From contig JAUHYI010000036.1 of NCBI GenBank assembly GCA_030426385.1, positions 1 to 44,155 on the forward strand: DNA of 44,155 bases, in the 5' to 3' direction. Below, piece by piece: positions 1 to 8,149 of the stretch. Numbering within the stretch: the stretch's first letter is position 1; the number at the start of each line of letters is the position of its first letter. This DNA is from Phycisphaerae bacterium. Lineage in GTDB: Bacteria; Planctomycetota; Phycisphaerae; Phycisphaerales; Phycisphaeraceae. Made by a program: the position numbers and the translations under genes. Below the pieces are notes generated by a model. It ran no database searches. It saw only the letters and a list, made by a program, of their open reading frames with translations, and was not told the DNA's origin.

Positions 1-26
1 AAATCCATCGAATAAGCCTTGGGCAT
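1..26 (-). CDS. IS630-like transposase, N-terminal codons only
   Basis: The ATG at 26 reads MPKAYSMD before running off the window. IS630-family transposases commonly begin with a similar M-x-K-x-Y-S-x-D-L-R string ahead of the helix-turn-helix. A GGAGG lies about nine bases upstream, so the start is credible. With eight residues visible the family call is tentative; the adjoining sequence would settle it. Confidence 0.45.
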
Positions 27-85
27 CGCAACCTCCATGTCGTAGTGATGCCCCTATTGATAACCGATTAAACGCTGTGGCGCTA
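1..85 (-). mobile_element. Left end of an IS630-like insertion sequence, cut by the window edge
   Basis: The minus strand from about 85 to 1 does not continue the integrase reading frame. Instead it leads, after about 57 bases, to a well-spaced ribosome site (GGAGG) and an ATG whose first residues resemble the start of IS630-family transposases. IS630 elements (Tc1/mariner superfamily) insert at TA, and a TA sits at 84-85 exactly where the integrase frame ends. The inferred order is integrase first, then IS insertion. Only one end is visible, so the terminal repeat and the boundary are not proven. Confidence 0.45.
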
Positions 86-1399
86 GAGAAAAGGTGAATC
101 CGCTCTAATGTCTTCGCCAGTTTCACGGACGATTTGTTTACGCAAGGCTTCCCATGCATTGCTGAATCGCTGGCGGTTGTACTTTTTGCCTTCATCATCG
201 ACAAACACAAAGTCACCATTCGTGTTTTGTGTTTTTCGCCACCATTCAAGGGCAGCTTATGTTTCGGGCCAAAGGGCAAATTCACCGTACACATTCGATT
301 TATGTCGAATCCGTTTAATGCGGTCGCCCTTGATTTCATCCCAGCGAAGGGTCATGAGTTCAGCCTGGGCCATACACGCGTTGAGGCCGAGCAGGATTAT
401 CAAGCGTTGAAAATCATTGGCATGACGATAGATGATCGTCAATTGATTGATGTCGAACACACCAACGCCTTCGCGTTGTTGCGAAATCCCCTCAGCCGTG
501 CGAAGCCGGCGTTTATCACATTTCAATGCGTCAACGCCGTACCTAGGCAGAACCCATTTAAATTGGTCCGTTCGGTCCAACCATCGCACGAACCGCCGGG
601 CAGTGGACAGGTGGTTATCGACGGTGGTGATACCGATGGGTTTGTTCGTCGGCTTGCCATTACTTAGCTTCGCGGCGGGTCGCGAGGTCCAATAACCCGC
701 CAATCGTTCCAGGGCTGAGTATCCAAATTCAGATAAATCACAATCCTGTATCGAGTCTTTCAGTCGCCGAGCGGTGGCCGCTTCAACCTTGGATGACTCT
801 TTCGAATTTCGATTCTCAACATGTGCTGCGTACACTTCGATCGCCTGGTACAGCGTGGTGCCTGTTCCATCTGGCGGAATGGGGACGCCAGTCATGCGGG
901 CGGCCAATTGAGTTTGTCGACTGCGGTGTTGTGTTACGAATTCATATTCATTGCGACCACGTTCGGCCAAGGGTTTGTCTGCAGGGACAAACTGAATGAT
1001 GTGGCCATAGACTTGATGCAGGTAGGCAATGTGATTCACATAGGCCATGCCGTTTTCATCGACATCAGAATCAAGCCCTTCAACAACGCATTCGGGGTGC
1101 TGAGGTACGCCTACACGAATGGATGGTTGGTACTTGCGAATTGCTTCAGCAATTTCCAAAGCCTCTTTGGTCCACATCGGTTTCGTCAAGGTGTCGCGAA
1201 GTTGATTGATGGGTCGCGATTCATAACGCTCTTTGTGTTGACGTTCGACAACCGTCCAGAGTTGCTCAAGTTTGAGTGCCGCAATTTCAGCCAGGTGTCG
1301 ATCCCTGCCGAGTCGGAATTTCTTCTGCCCGGATCGACCTTTGAGCCAACCGATCTGCCGTGTGTACTGTCCGGAATTGTCCTTTTTAAGTGCCCGCAT
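83..1399 (-). pseudogene. Tyrosine recombinase / phage-type integrase, internal stop and truncated
   Basis: The start at 1399 gives a lysine- and arginine-rich N-terminus, then a SAM-like core-binding domain, then the first part of a tyrosine recombinase catalytic domain (around residues 345-370, ending in TLRWDEI). The style matches planctomycete site-specific integrases. A TAA at 257-259 stops it after 380 residues. The same frame then continues open for about 57 more codons with sensible sequence (ALEWWRKT, then a VFVDDEGK-like stretch), ending at 83-85. So the TAA looks like a nonsense mutation. Neither piece reaches the HxxR box or the catalytic tyrosine. The arginine expected in the GLR-type box also reads as alanine or methionine here. 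The gene lies in the same orientation as, and just downstream of, a tRNA gene, as is usual for integrases of genomic islands. Confidence 0.8.
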
Positions 1400-1402
1400 T
1401 TG

Positions 1403-1508
1403 TGTCTTACCTTTCGTCTCTATTACTCGGCCTGGATGCTCAGAAAACTTCTGTTTCTAAGACAAAATCACGCTCTGATAAGACACAAAAAGCGGCTTTT
1501 TTAAGACA
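1403..1508. promoter_or_regulatory. Phased TGTCTTA repeats upstream of the integrase
   Basis: The heptamer TAAGACA occurs on the plus strand at 1458-1464, 1479-1485 and 1502-1508, spaced 21 and 23 bp, about two helical turns. The inverse TGTCTTA is at 1403-1409, overlapping the integrase leader. Such phasing suits arm-type integrase binding sites or an autoregulatory operator. The function is inferred. Confidence 0.4.
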
Positions 1509-1527
1509 ATACGGGGGGGGTATCCAT

Positions 1528-1565
1528 AAAAAAACTGCAAGTCTTGCCTTGTCAGCGACTTGCAG
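1528..1565 (-). terminator. Rho-independent terminator of tRNA-Ser
   Basis: On the minus strand CTGCAAGTC (1565-1557) pairs perfectly with GACTTGCAG (1543-1535) across a 13-base loop. Seven T follow immediately (A run at 1528-1534 on the plus strand). It lies directly after the tRNA and before the integrase, so it should separate their transcription. Confidence 0.85.
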
Positions 1566-1576
1566 CTTTGGGTAAG

Positions 1577-1664
1577 CGGAGAGGGAGGGATTCGAACCCT
1601 CGGTACGGACAAGCCGCACACAGCATTTCCAATGCTGCTCCTTCAGCCACTCGGACACCTCTCC
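1577..1664 (-). tRNA. tRNA-Ser (anticodon GGA)
   Basis: An 88-base class II tRNA. The acceptor GGAGAGG pairs with CCTCTCC and a G discriminator follows. The D arm contains the GAGTGGC string. The anticodon stem CAGCA/TGCTG encloses the loop TTGGAAA, so the anticodon is GGA and reads UCC. The T arm is GGTTCGAATCC, and there is a long variable arm. CCA is not encoded. A terminator follows within 15 bases, and the integrase remnant lies downstream, so the 3' end of this gene is a candidate attachment site. Confidence 0.95.
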
Positions 1665-1746
1665 GGGGTCATGTTCGGGCTCGTCCGGGTTAAATTGGAC
1701 GGCTCAACATGGGTGGCGATCCGATATCGTATGATCTTGGTCAGAT

Positions 1747-2472
1747 ATGACAAGCGCACCCCCCATATTTTCTCGTGAGACGGCTGGCATTCTGGTTGTG
1801 GATAAACCGATCGGGCCCAGTTCGATGGACGTCATTCGTGCAGTTCGGCGGGCGACCGGGATTAAAAAGGTCGGCCACGCAGGCACCTTGGACCCCCTGG
1901 CCAGCGGGGTGGTGCTGGTGTGTATCGGCCGAGCGACCAAGCTGGTCGAGCGATTGATGGGGCAGGGCAAAGTCTATCTGGCCGAGGTGGATCTGGGCGC
2001 GTTTACCAGCACGGACGATCGCGAAGGGCCTCGCGAGGAAGTCGAAGTGGCGACGCCACCCACACGTGAGGTGATTGCATCAGCACTCGAGGCCTTCATC
2101 GGCGAGATCGATCAGGTGCCTCCCGCGTTTAGTGCAATTCATGTCAAGGGCAAACGGGCGTACGAACTGGCCAGGCAAGGCGAAGCGATTACCATGCCGC
2201 CTCGTCGGGTGCGCATCGATGCGATCACGATCGAGGCCTACGAATGGCCCACGGTGCGATTGCGGATTACCAGCGGCAAAGGCGTATACATTCGCAGCAT
2301 TGCTCGCGACCTGGGCACTGCGTTAGGCACCGGCGGACATCTGGCCAGTTTGCGCCGCGAAAGCGTGGGCTCGTTCAATGTGAATCAAGCGGTGCGTATG
2401 GATGCGGAATCGTGGAAGTTCGAGCCGGAGCTGGTGCCCACGTTGTTGCGCGAGTTGGACGAAGCAAGTTAA
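1747..2472 (+). CDS. truB: tRNA pseudouridine(55) synthase TruB
   Basis: TruB converts uridine 55 in the T loop of tRNAs to pseudouridine. The 241-residue protein has the family landmarks: VVDKPIGPSS near residue 17, the catalytic HAGTLDPLASG motif with Asp49, the substrate-loop region VPPAFSAIHVKGKRAYELAR near 121-140, and GVYIRSIARDLG near 184-195. It is shorter than E. coli TruB (about 314 residues) and seems to lack most of the C-terminal PUA-like part, as in many short TruB proteins. It stands alone on the plus strand, divergent from the tRNA-Ser. The start codon is ATG with no strong ribosome site. Confidence 0.95.
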   Translation: MTSAPPIFSRETAGILVVDKPIGPSSMDVIRAVRRATGIKKVGHAGTLDPLASGVVLVCIGRATKLVERLMGQGKVYLAEVDLGAFTSTDDREGPREEVEVATPPTREVIASALEAFIGEIDQVPPAFSAIHVKGKRAYELARQGEAITMPPRRVRIDAITIEAYEWPTVRLRITSGKGVYIRSIARDLGTALGTGGHLASLRRESVGSFNVNQAVRMDAESWKFEPELVPTLLRELDEAS

Positions 2473-2897
2473 AGCAATCAGCGACAATATTCTTCAGGTT
2501 GAGTGAAGTTTCAAATAGAGAGTCAGAAAATGTAGCTTCCCCGAAATTCGCGGCCCTATTGGCGACCTTATGCCATTCGCGTGGTACCGATATCGAACAA
2601 CCTAATGTTTTGAATGATGACGCATATCCCATGCTGGTGAGATAGGCTCGCCATTCACTATTGCACCCACCCCACCGTATGGGGTAATCGCGGCGCCACC
2701 CTGGAATTGATTGGCAAGAGGACCACTGTGTTGCTTGCCCCACAATTCACGCCGCCATAAAGGCGACGGTTCACTATAAACCACGAAACTACGCGCGTGT
2801 TTTTTGCGCGATAGGTATTACACCGTTTCGAGATTATCACAACACCCTGAGCCAATTCCAGTGCCATGTTATTTCAAGGAAATTGGAACGGAGATTA
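2473..2897. other. Non-coding gap between truB and the SMP-30 gene
   Basis: No credible gene is seen in these 425 bases. The only structure I see is an inverted-repeat stretch at 2791-2811 with the form ACGCGCGTG, a T run, GCGCG, followed by GGTATTA. A close relative of this stretch recurs at 28061-28090. truB and the next gene converge here, but no clear T-tailed terminator is visible. Confidence 0.5.
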
Positions 2898-3782
2898 TCA
2901 ATGCTCCAACGATTGATGTGAGGGAAGTATTCGCCCTCGAGTTCGCATTTTGATTTTTGTGATATGACGTAAGCCCAAATTGGCCACATAAAGGTCGGTG
3001 TGATCAGGACCGCCAAAGGCCATGTTGGTCGGGTTGCCGAGTGTGTGGCTTTCCCAATCGTCGATCAGAAGCGTCACGCGTCGACGAGCACGTGTTGGTG
3101 CGGCACTGACTTTGTAAATCCGAGACGGCGTGTAGCAACTGACATAGAGATTACCTTTTGCATCAAAAGCCACGCCATCGGGCAATGTTCGTGCGGGGAG
3201 TTTCGCGTAAAGTTCGCGCTTGCCGGCCTTCCCGTCATGTTCAATCGCAACGCGTTCGACGGCGCTACGCCAAGTGCATGCGAGCACCAGACTGCGCTCG
3301 TCTGGCGAAATCGCCAAGCCATTCGCAAAGTTAAACGGCCCTTTGTGCCACAGACGTCCGCGCCCGCTGTGATCGGCATCGAACTGATAAATGCAGCCAT
3401 TGATTTTTCGAAAGGCTCCCGAATCTGTGAGATAGAGCGTGCCATCCTCGGCAAAGGCCGCGTAGTTAGGAATATTGAACCGACGTCGGCCCACACTGTC
3501 GGCAAAGCGTTGGATATGGCCGGTCTTCGGATCAAGTCGCCAAAGGCAACGATGCTTGAGATCGCAGACCGCAAGCCACTTCGCTTGCGGGGAAAATGCA
3601 ATCCCCAGGATGAACCCGCCAGTGTTTGCAACGAGGTCCATCCGTTTTGCATCTTTAGAAATGCGGTAAATCTGGCCCGCTTCGCCGCCAGCCCACACCG
3701 AGCCGTCGGGATGAATCGCCACGCATTCAGGATGATCAAGCCCGTTATAAAAGATCGACGTCTGGCTAAGTGATATCGTCAT
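2898..3782 (-). CDS. SMP-30/gluconolactonase-like beta-propeller protein
   Basis: The 294-residue protein has the six-bladed propeller pattern of the SMP-30/gluconolactonase family, which hydrolyse sugar lactones using a divalent metal. Candidate metal ligands fit the family: Glu19 (HPEC), Asn154 (FANGLAISPDE) and Asp202 (LPDGVAFD), with Asn105 as a possible substrate contact. There is no signal peptide, so it is probably cytoplasmic. Its ATG overlaps the stop of the mannonate dehydratase gene by four bases (3779-3782), which implies translational coupling. In this setting it most likely opens the lactone made by the SDR dehydrogenase upstream. The exact sugar is not visible from sequence. 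Some family members are arylesterases, so lactonase activity is the best guess, not a certainty. Confidence 0.75.
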   Translation of the reverse strand: MTISLSQTSIFYNGLDHPECVAIHPDGSVWAGGEAGQIYRISKDAKRMDLVANTGGFILGIAFSPQAKWLAVCDLKHRCLWRLDPKTGHIQRFADSVGRRRFNIPNYAAFAEDGTLYLTDSGAFRKINGCIYQFDADHSGRGRLWHKGPFNFANGLAISPDERSLVLACTWRSAVERVAIEHDGKAGKRELYAKLPARTLPDGVAFDAKGNLYVSCYTPSRIYKVSAAPTRARRRVTLLIDDWESHTLGNPTNMAFGGPDHTDLYVANLGLRHITKIKMRTRGRILPSHQSLEH

Positions 3783-4900
3783 AACTTTTTTTCTCCCATC
3801 GGTGCAGGCGTTATGGGTGTCGGCGTTTCTGATTTGATGACATCAAGCATTGCTTTCATGTATCCCAACGCGAATGCCATACCTGCATGCCAAGGGGCAT
3901 CGCAGTCTATTTTTGGAGTGTGGTCGGGAATCAGCACGCCTTCAAAACCGTTGCGATGCAAAGTGCGCAAGACGTTGATCATGTTCACGTCGCCATCGTC
4001 AATGAAAGTCTCGTGATAGTGTGGCGCTTTGCCATGAACGTTACGCAGATGAACATAGGCGATCTTTCCCTGGGCACTGTAATGATCGACGACGCTACAA
4101 ACATCGGTCGTATCCGCCATTTCCGCAATCGTGCCGACGCAGAACTCGAGCTGGTTGTTGGCACTCGGCGCCAGTTCGAGCAAGCGCTGGTACCGATCAG
4201 GCGCATAGATCAGCCTTGGTGTTGAACGTAACGTGGCAAGCGGTGGATCATCGGGATGCGCGGCCAGCGTGACGCCATGTTTTTCTGCAACGGGCAAAAC
4301 ATCAAGCAGAAAACGTTGCAACCGATCCCATAATTGTTCATGCGTGGTAGGCGGGAGGTTGCCTTGCGGTGCATGGTCGTCGTAAACCATGTTCCAAACC
4401 ATGCCGAGCGGGATCGGCGTCTGATCCGGACCGTCCATCCCCACCGAAACAGCACCGCCGCGTGCAAATGGGCCGGTGGTTCGGCAACACACCCCCGCAA
4501 GACTGAAATAGTAGCCAAGTATCGGGATTCCAACATCGCCCATATTTCGAATGAGAGTTTTGACGTTCTCAACCTGTGCATCACGTTGTGGTCCATCCAA
4601 TAGGATGTCGTACCAAAATGCAGGATTGAGATTCTCCAGCGCTTCAAGCTCCAATCCCGCAGCGTTGATGTCGCGTTTGAGACTCCGCAACATATCCACG
4701 CTCCATATCTCTTCTGTCTTGCTTGCGTACCCCCACCCTGCCAGGTCACCGGTCGGCTGGTTGCCTATCGGATTACCCGAATGCTGGCTTGCGAAGTAGT
4801 CTGTCAAATGCACCACCAGGTGAGTGGCTCCGGCCTGGCGCGCAAATGCATAGCTCTGCTTATTGAGCATGTGGCGATAGAGGACTTGTCCAAGTTTCAT
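3779..4900 (-). CDS. uxuA: UxuA-like mannonate dehydratase
   Basis: Mannonate dehydratase removes water from D-mannonate to give 2-keto-3-deoxygluconate in the hexuronate pathway. The 373-residue TIM-barrel protein carries the metal-site pattern of UxuA: HPDDPP at 215-220, Cys254 in FCVGTIAEM, His284 in AYVHLRNV, an acidic IDDGDVNM segment near 300-307, and DHTPK near 326-330. It ends in the typical PWHAGMAFALGY region. Its length fits the family (about 360-395). It lies 15 bases after the SDR gene and overlaps the SMP-30 gene, forming a three-gene leftward operon. Distant UxuA-like dehydratases act on other aldonates, so the substrate may not be mannonate itself. Confidence 0.75.
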   Translation of the reverse strand: MKLGQVLYRHMLNKQSYAFARQAGATHLVVHLTDYFASQHSGNPIGNQPTGDLAGWGYASKTEEIWSVDMLRSLKRDINAAGLELEALENLNPAFWYDILLDGPQRDAQVENVKTLIRNMGDVGIPILGYYFSLAGVCCRTTGPFARGGAVSVGMDGPDQTPIPLGMVWNMVYDDHAPQGNLPPTTHEQLWDRLQRFLLDVLPVAEKHGVTLAAHPDDPPLATLRSTPRLIYAPDRYQRLLELAPSANNQLEFCVGTIAEMADTTDVCSVVDHYSAQGKIAYVHLRNVHGKAPHYHETFIDDGDVNMINVLRTLHRNGFEGVLIPDHTPKIDCDAPWHAGMAFALGYMKAMLDVIKSETPTPITPAPMGEKKL

Positions 4901-4915
4901 CGAAAGATTAATTCC

Positions 4916-5680
4916 TTATGCTTCATGTTTGCTTCCAGCAATCGTGATCCCGAGACCGCCATCAATGCGGATCGCTTGCCCGGTGATAAACGGAGCCTTG
5001 TCGCTTGCAATAAACAGAATCAGTTCGGCAACCTCTTCAGGCTTCCCGATGCGTTTGAGTACATGCATCTCTTCACATTCCTCGAGCACCGCTTCGGGGT
5101 TTGGCGATTCCTGGATGGCATCGCGGAGCATGGGAGTATCAACCGTGCCCGGGCAAATGGCGACGCACCGCACCGTGGGGCCGTAGTCCACAGCGATGCT
5201 TCGCGTCAATCCCAGAAGCGCCGTCTTGCTGGTGGTATAGGCTGCGACATTCCGTTGGCTGAGAAAACTCTGCACGCTGGCCATGTTGATGATGACGCCG
5301 CCACCAGCCTGGGCCATGTGAGGCAAGACATGCTTGGCGCATAGGAATGCGCTCTTGAGGTTGACGTTCATGACCAGATCCCACTGGGCCTCGGTCGTCT
5401 GTGTCACTGTGCTGTAGCGCTGAATGCCCGCATTGTTAACCAGTACGTCGATCTGTCCCCATCGCTCGATGGTCGTGTTTGTGGCAGCGACGACGTCTTG
5501 TTCATTCGAAACATCGCCCTGATAAAACAAAACGTGATCCGGTTTGTCATCAGCCAGCTTGCTGCCGACCGGATCGACATCAACCGTTGAAACCAGATAA
5601 CCCTCGCGAAGGAACGCAAGAGCGGTGGTCTGGCCAATGCCCTTGGCTGCTCCGGTAATCATCGCAACTCGTCGTTTCAT
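4916..5680 (-). CDS. SDR family oxidoreductase, candidate mannonate/fructuronate or sugar dehydrogenase
   Basis: A 254-residue classical short-chain dehydrogenase. The nucleotide-binding motif TGAAKGIG starts at residue 9, NNAG is at 82-85, and the catalytic set is Ser135, Tyr148 and Lys152 (YTTSK). Acidic residues at the end of beta-2 (VDVD, 33-36) suggest NAD rather than NADP. It is first in the leftward operon with UxuA-like and SMP-30 genes. Known precedents for such a neighbour are SDR-type fructuronate reductases (beside uxuA) and sugar 1-dehydrogenases (beside lactonases). The lactonase favours the second role and the UxuA-like gene the first. Sequence alone does not decide. Confidence 0.75.
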   Translation of the reverse strand: MKRRVAMITGAAKGIGQTTALAFLREGYLVSTVDVDPVGSKLADDKPDHVLFYQGDVSNEQDVVAATNTTIERWGQIDVLVNNAGIQRYSTVTQTTEAQWDLVMNVNLKSAFLCAKHVLPHMAQAGGGVIINMASVQSFLSQRNVAAYTTSKTALLGLTRSIAVDYGPTVRCVAICPGTVDTPMLRDAIQESPNPEAVLEECEEMHVLKRIGKPEEVAELILFIASDKAPFITGQAIRIDGGLGITIAGSKHEA

Positions 5681-5730
5681 GTTTTTCTCGTCCTAAGCCG
5701 TATTGGCGTGATTTTCCAAGCATATCGAAT

Positions 5731-5804
5731 TCAGGCAAAAAAACTACCTGTGCCTGAGCCTCATGTGAACACATAAACTTATATTTGGCAATAAAATGTA
5801 TTGC
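5731..5804. promoter_or_regulatory. Candidate operators between the divergent SDR and regulator genes
   Basis: Three inverted repeats lie in the divergent promoter region. They are TCAGGCA/TGCCTGA (5731-5737 and 5751-5757), ATGTG-AA-CACAT (5763-5774), and GCAATA-N5-TATTGC (5788-5804). The last two have the size and spacing expected for a dimeric GntR or LacI-type repressor. Which one is bound, if any, is inference. Confidence 0.4.
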
Positions 5805-5839
5805 TTTTCTTTGATGATGCTTTATTTGGGCATTTCGGC

Positions 5840-5868
5840 TTGACCTGTCTACTTGTATAAGTTAACAT
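5840..5868 (+). promoter_or_regulatory. Predicted promoter of the regulator gene, near-leaderless
   Basis: TTGACC (5840-5845) and TAACAT (5863-5868) are separated by 17 bp. Transcription would begin about 5875, almost at the ATG at 5877. No Shine-Dalgarno sequence precedes that ATG, so a leaderless message is possible. Confidence 0.35.
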
Positions 5869-5876
5869 ATATAACC

Positions 5877-6977
5877 ATGACGTCAAAGCCTCCCGCAACT
5901 TCCAAGTACCTTGTCATTCAGGATGCCATTCACAAAAAGGTGGTCGAAGGCCAATGGCGACCCGGCGAGCCGATTCCATCCGTGCGCGAGCTGAGCGAGA
6001 AGCACCATACGTCGATGCTCACCGCTCGGCGGGCTGTGGAGTCGCTGGTCGATCGCGGCATGCTCGTGGCGTCGCAGGGTGTAGGGACGTTTGTTTCCAA
6101 TAGGCCGACGTTTCATCGCGTCGGGATTGTGTTGGGCGTCGGTCCCGGTGCGGGAGATCGTGAAATCCTTGGGCCGCGCCGATTCTTGAGGCTAACCGAA
6201 TCCGGATTACATGCCTGGGCAGATCAGCACATGCTCAATGTTTGCACCTACGAATACCGAAGCGACAACCAGGTGTGGAACGAGCGAAGCCCGCTATATA
6301 AAGACGTGGAGAACAAGCGCGTTGACGGTCTGATCCTGGTTGGTGTGCCTTCACAGGCATTGGCGATGGAGTTGTTGCAGCATCATGTGCCAGCGGTCGC
6401 GATCGGCAACGTCCCAGCCGCACTGCCCTACCGTGTCACTTTGGATACTCGAGCTTTTATGCATGCGGCAATCGAGGTTGTTCGCCGTGATGGGCGTCAA
6501 CGTATTGGGTTGATTGCGGGGCTTGCCGACATCGACAGTGGTCATGCGATGGTTGTTCAACCTTCAGATCATTTCGCGTCGGCATGTCTTTCCCATGAAG
6601 TGGAAGTCGTATCGCAACGTATTTCATTATCGAAACCGAACACCGCTGAGGCGGGCTACAACGCTGCCCACTCGCTGCTTAGTCTCGAGGCCGAGGCGCG
6701 TCCGGATGCGTTGGTCGTTGCTGACGATGTGCTCGCCGAAGGCGTGATGCGATATTTGGATGAATTGCCGCAGGACATGGTCGCCGACCTGTCATGGGTC
6801 AGTCACGCCAACTTCGGCGGTGACGCGGCTAATCATCCATCTTTGATCGCGCGTCTCGAATACGACCCCGCGGAGGTAACCGAATGTGCTGCGGATATGT
6901 TGGCCGCCTTAATGCACAATCGACCTCCTCAACAATGCATCCGCTTGATCGCACCACGCCTGGTTCCAGGCAAGTAA
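5877..6977 (+). CDS. GntR-type HTH regulator with LacI-like sugar-binding domain
   Basis: The 366-residue protein starts with a GntR-type winged helix (about residues 8-80: YLVIQDAIHKKVVEGQWRPGE, IPSVRELSEKH, then GMLVASQGVGTFVSN). It continues as a periplasmic-binding-protein-like effector domain of LacI/AraR style (residues 88-366). Such chimeras (AraR-like) usually repress sugar genes until the sugar binds. An upstream TTG at 5853 could extend it by eight residues, but the ATG at 5877 is preferred because the HTH begins just after it. It is transcribed away from the SDR-uxuA operon and towards the GH genes, so it probably controls both. The inducer is likely a sugar or sugar acid from this locus. 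Confidence 0.85.
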   Translation: MTSKPPATSKYLVIQDAIHKKVVEGQWRPGEPIPSVRELSEKHHTSMLTARRAVESLVDRGMLVASQGVGTFVSNRPTFHRVGIVLGVGPGAGDREILGPRRFLRLTESGLHAWADQHMLNVCTYEYRSDNQVWNERSPLYKDVENKRVDGLILVGVPSQALAMELLQHHVPAVAIGNVPAALPYRVTLDTRAFMHAAIEVVRRDGRQRIGLIAGLADIDSGHAMVVQPSDHFASACLSHEVEVVSQRISLSKPNTAEAGYNAAHSLLSLEAEARPDALVVADDVLAEGVMRYLDELPQDMVADLSWVSHANFGGDAANHPSLIARLEYDPAEVTECAADMLAALMHNRPPQQCIRLIAPRLVPGK

Positions 6978-7085
6978 GTGTTTTGTTGAGCATTTGGCTT
7001 AAAAACCAAGGCTTTATCGCCAATTTTTATGATTTGTTTATTTCTATGTAGCGAAGGCTGCCTCACACTATTTGGAGAAATTCGT

Positions 7086-8057
7086 ATGAAGAAGCTAACG
7101 GGTTTGAAACTAACGGCATTAAGTGTAGCGATGGTTGGGCTGATCCAATTGCCGATTTTAGCAGCCGGCTACGACGACGCGGTGCTCTACAATGGTGGTG
7201 CATGGGTCGCTCAGACGACGACGGATATCAACGGCGTCATCACGCTGGCCGATCAGGTCAACGGTACAAACGCTACCGCAAATTTTGGTAGTACGCAGGT
7301 CGGGCTGATGGGTGACGTCAACGGCGATGGTTATGACGACACCGTGCTCTATAACGCCGGTGCGTGGATTACCCAGACGACCACGGATATCGGCGGCGTC
7401 ATCACCTTGGCCGATCAGGTCAACGGCACAAACGTCACGGCCAACTTTGGCAGTACTCAGACCGGGCTGATGGGCGACATCAACGGCGATGGCTATGACG
7501 ACACCGTGCTCTACAGCGGCGGCGCGTGGATCGCACAGACCACCACAGATATCGGTGGCGTTATCACCTTGGCCGATCAGGTCAACGGCACCAATGCCAC
7601 CACCAACTTCGGTAGCATTCACACCCCACTAATGGGCGACATCAACGGCGACGGCTATGACGACACCGTGCTCTACAACGCCGGTGCGTGGATTGCTCAG
7701 ACCACCACCGATATTGGTGGTGTTATCACCTTGGCCGACCAGGTCAACGGCACAAATTTCACCGCCAACTTTGGAAGCACGCACACACCTCTGCTCGGAG
7801 ACATAAACGCAGACGGTTACGACGACCTCGTGCTTTACTCCGGTGGTACCTGGATTTCATATACCACGACCAACATCGGCGGGGTGATCACCATGGCCGA
7901 CCAAACGAACGGAACGTTTTACACTGCCAATTTCGGCAGCACGCAGACGCCACTGCTGGGCAACATTAATGGTGCTCCAATCCCTGAGCCTGCCAGCGTG
8001 GTCATGTTTGGGCTTGGCGCATTCGTTGCATTAACAAGGCGTTCAAAAACGGCCTGA
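7086..8057 (+). CDS. PEP-CTERM surface protein with five near-identical 54-residue repeats
   Basis: The start at 7086 (MKKLTGLKL) has GGAG upstream and gives a signal peptide ending near LAAG. Five tandem repeats of 54 residues follow, each built as GYDD-x-VLY, GAW, TTT, GVIT-x-ADQ, NFGS, then a D-x-N-x-D acidic loop typical of calcium-binding FG-GAP/VCBS-like blades. The C-terminus is a PEP-CTERM sorting signal: PEPAS, a hydrophobic helix, then RRSK. PEP-CTERM proteins are processed at the inner membrane by exosortase and exported to the surface or matrix. The 323-residue protein opens the glycan locus, so it may display or bind substrate at the surface. That role is inferred. The exosortase gene is not in the window. 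Confidence 0.85.
   Translation: MKKLTGLKLTALSVAMVGLIQLPILAAGYDDAVLYNGGAWVAQTTTDINGVITLADQVNGTNATANFGSTQVGLMGDVNGDGYDDTVLYNAGAWITQTTTDIGGVITLADQVNGTNVTANFGSTQTGLMGDINGDGYDDTVLYSGGAWIAQTTTDIGGVITLADQVNGTNATTNFGSIHTPLMGDINGDGYDDTVLYNAGAWIAQTTTDIGGVITLADQVNGTNFTANFGSTHTPLLGDINADGYDDLVLYSGGTWISYTTTNIGGVITMADQTNGTFYTANFGSTQTPLLGNINGAPIPEPASVVMFGLGAFVALTRRSKTA
7167..7976 (+). repeat. Five tandem 162-bp coding repeats
   Basis: Units begin at 7167, 7329, 7491, 7653 and 7815. Units 2, 3 and 4 are the most alike, and units 1 and 5 are more diverged. The even length and high identity suggest recent unequal crossing-over, and copy number could vary between strains. Confidence 0.85.
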
Positions 8058-8149
8058 TTTTTACCTTAATGTCGCGTGAATCCAAATTATGTGGCGGCGA
8101 ATACTCGACGCTGCGGAAACTAATGCGAACAAACAAGAGGTAGCAACTC

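Noticed and set aside
2592..2867. Small minus-strand open frames in the truB to SMP-30 gap
   Set aside because: They overlap each other in different frames, lack ribosome sites and have no recognisable domain or hydrophobic pattern.
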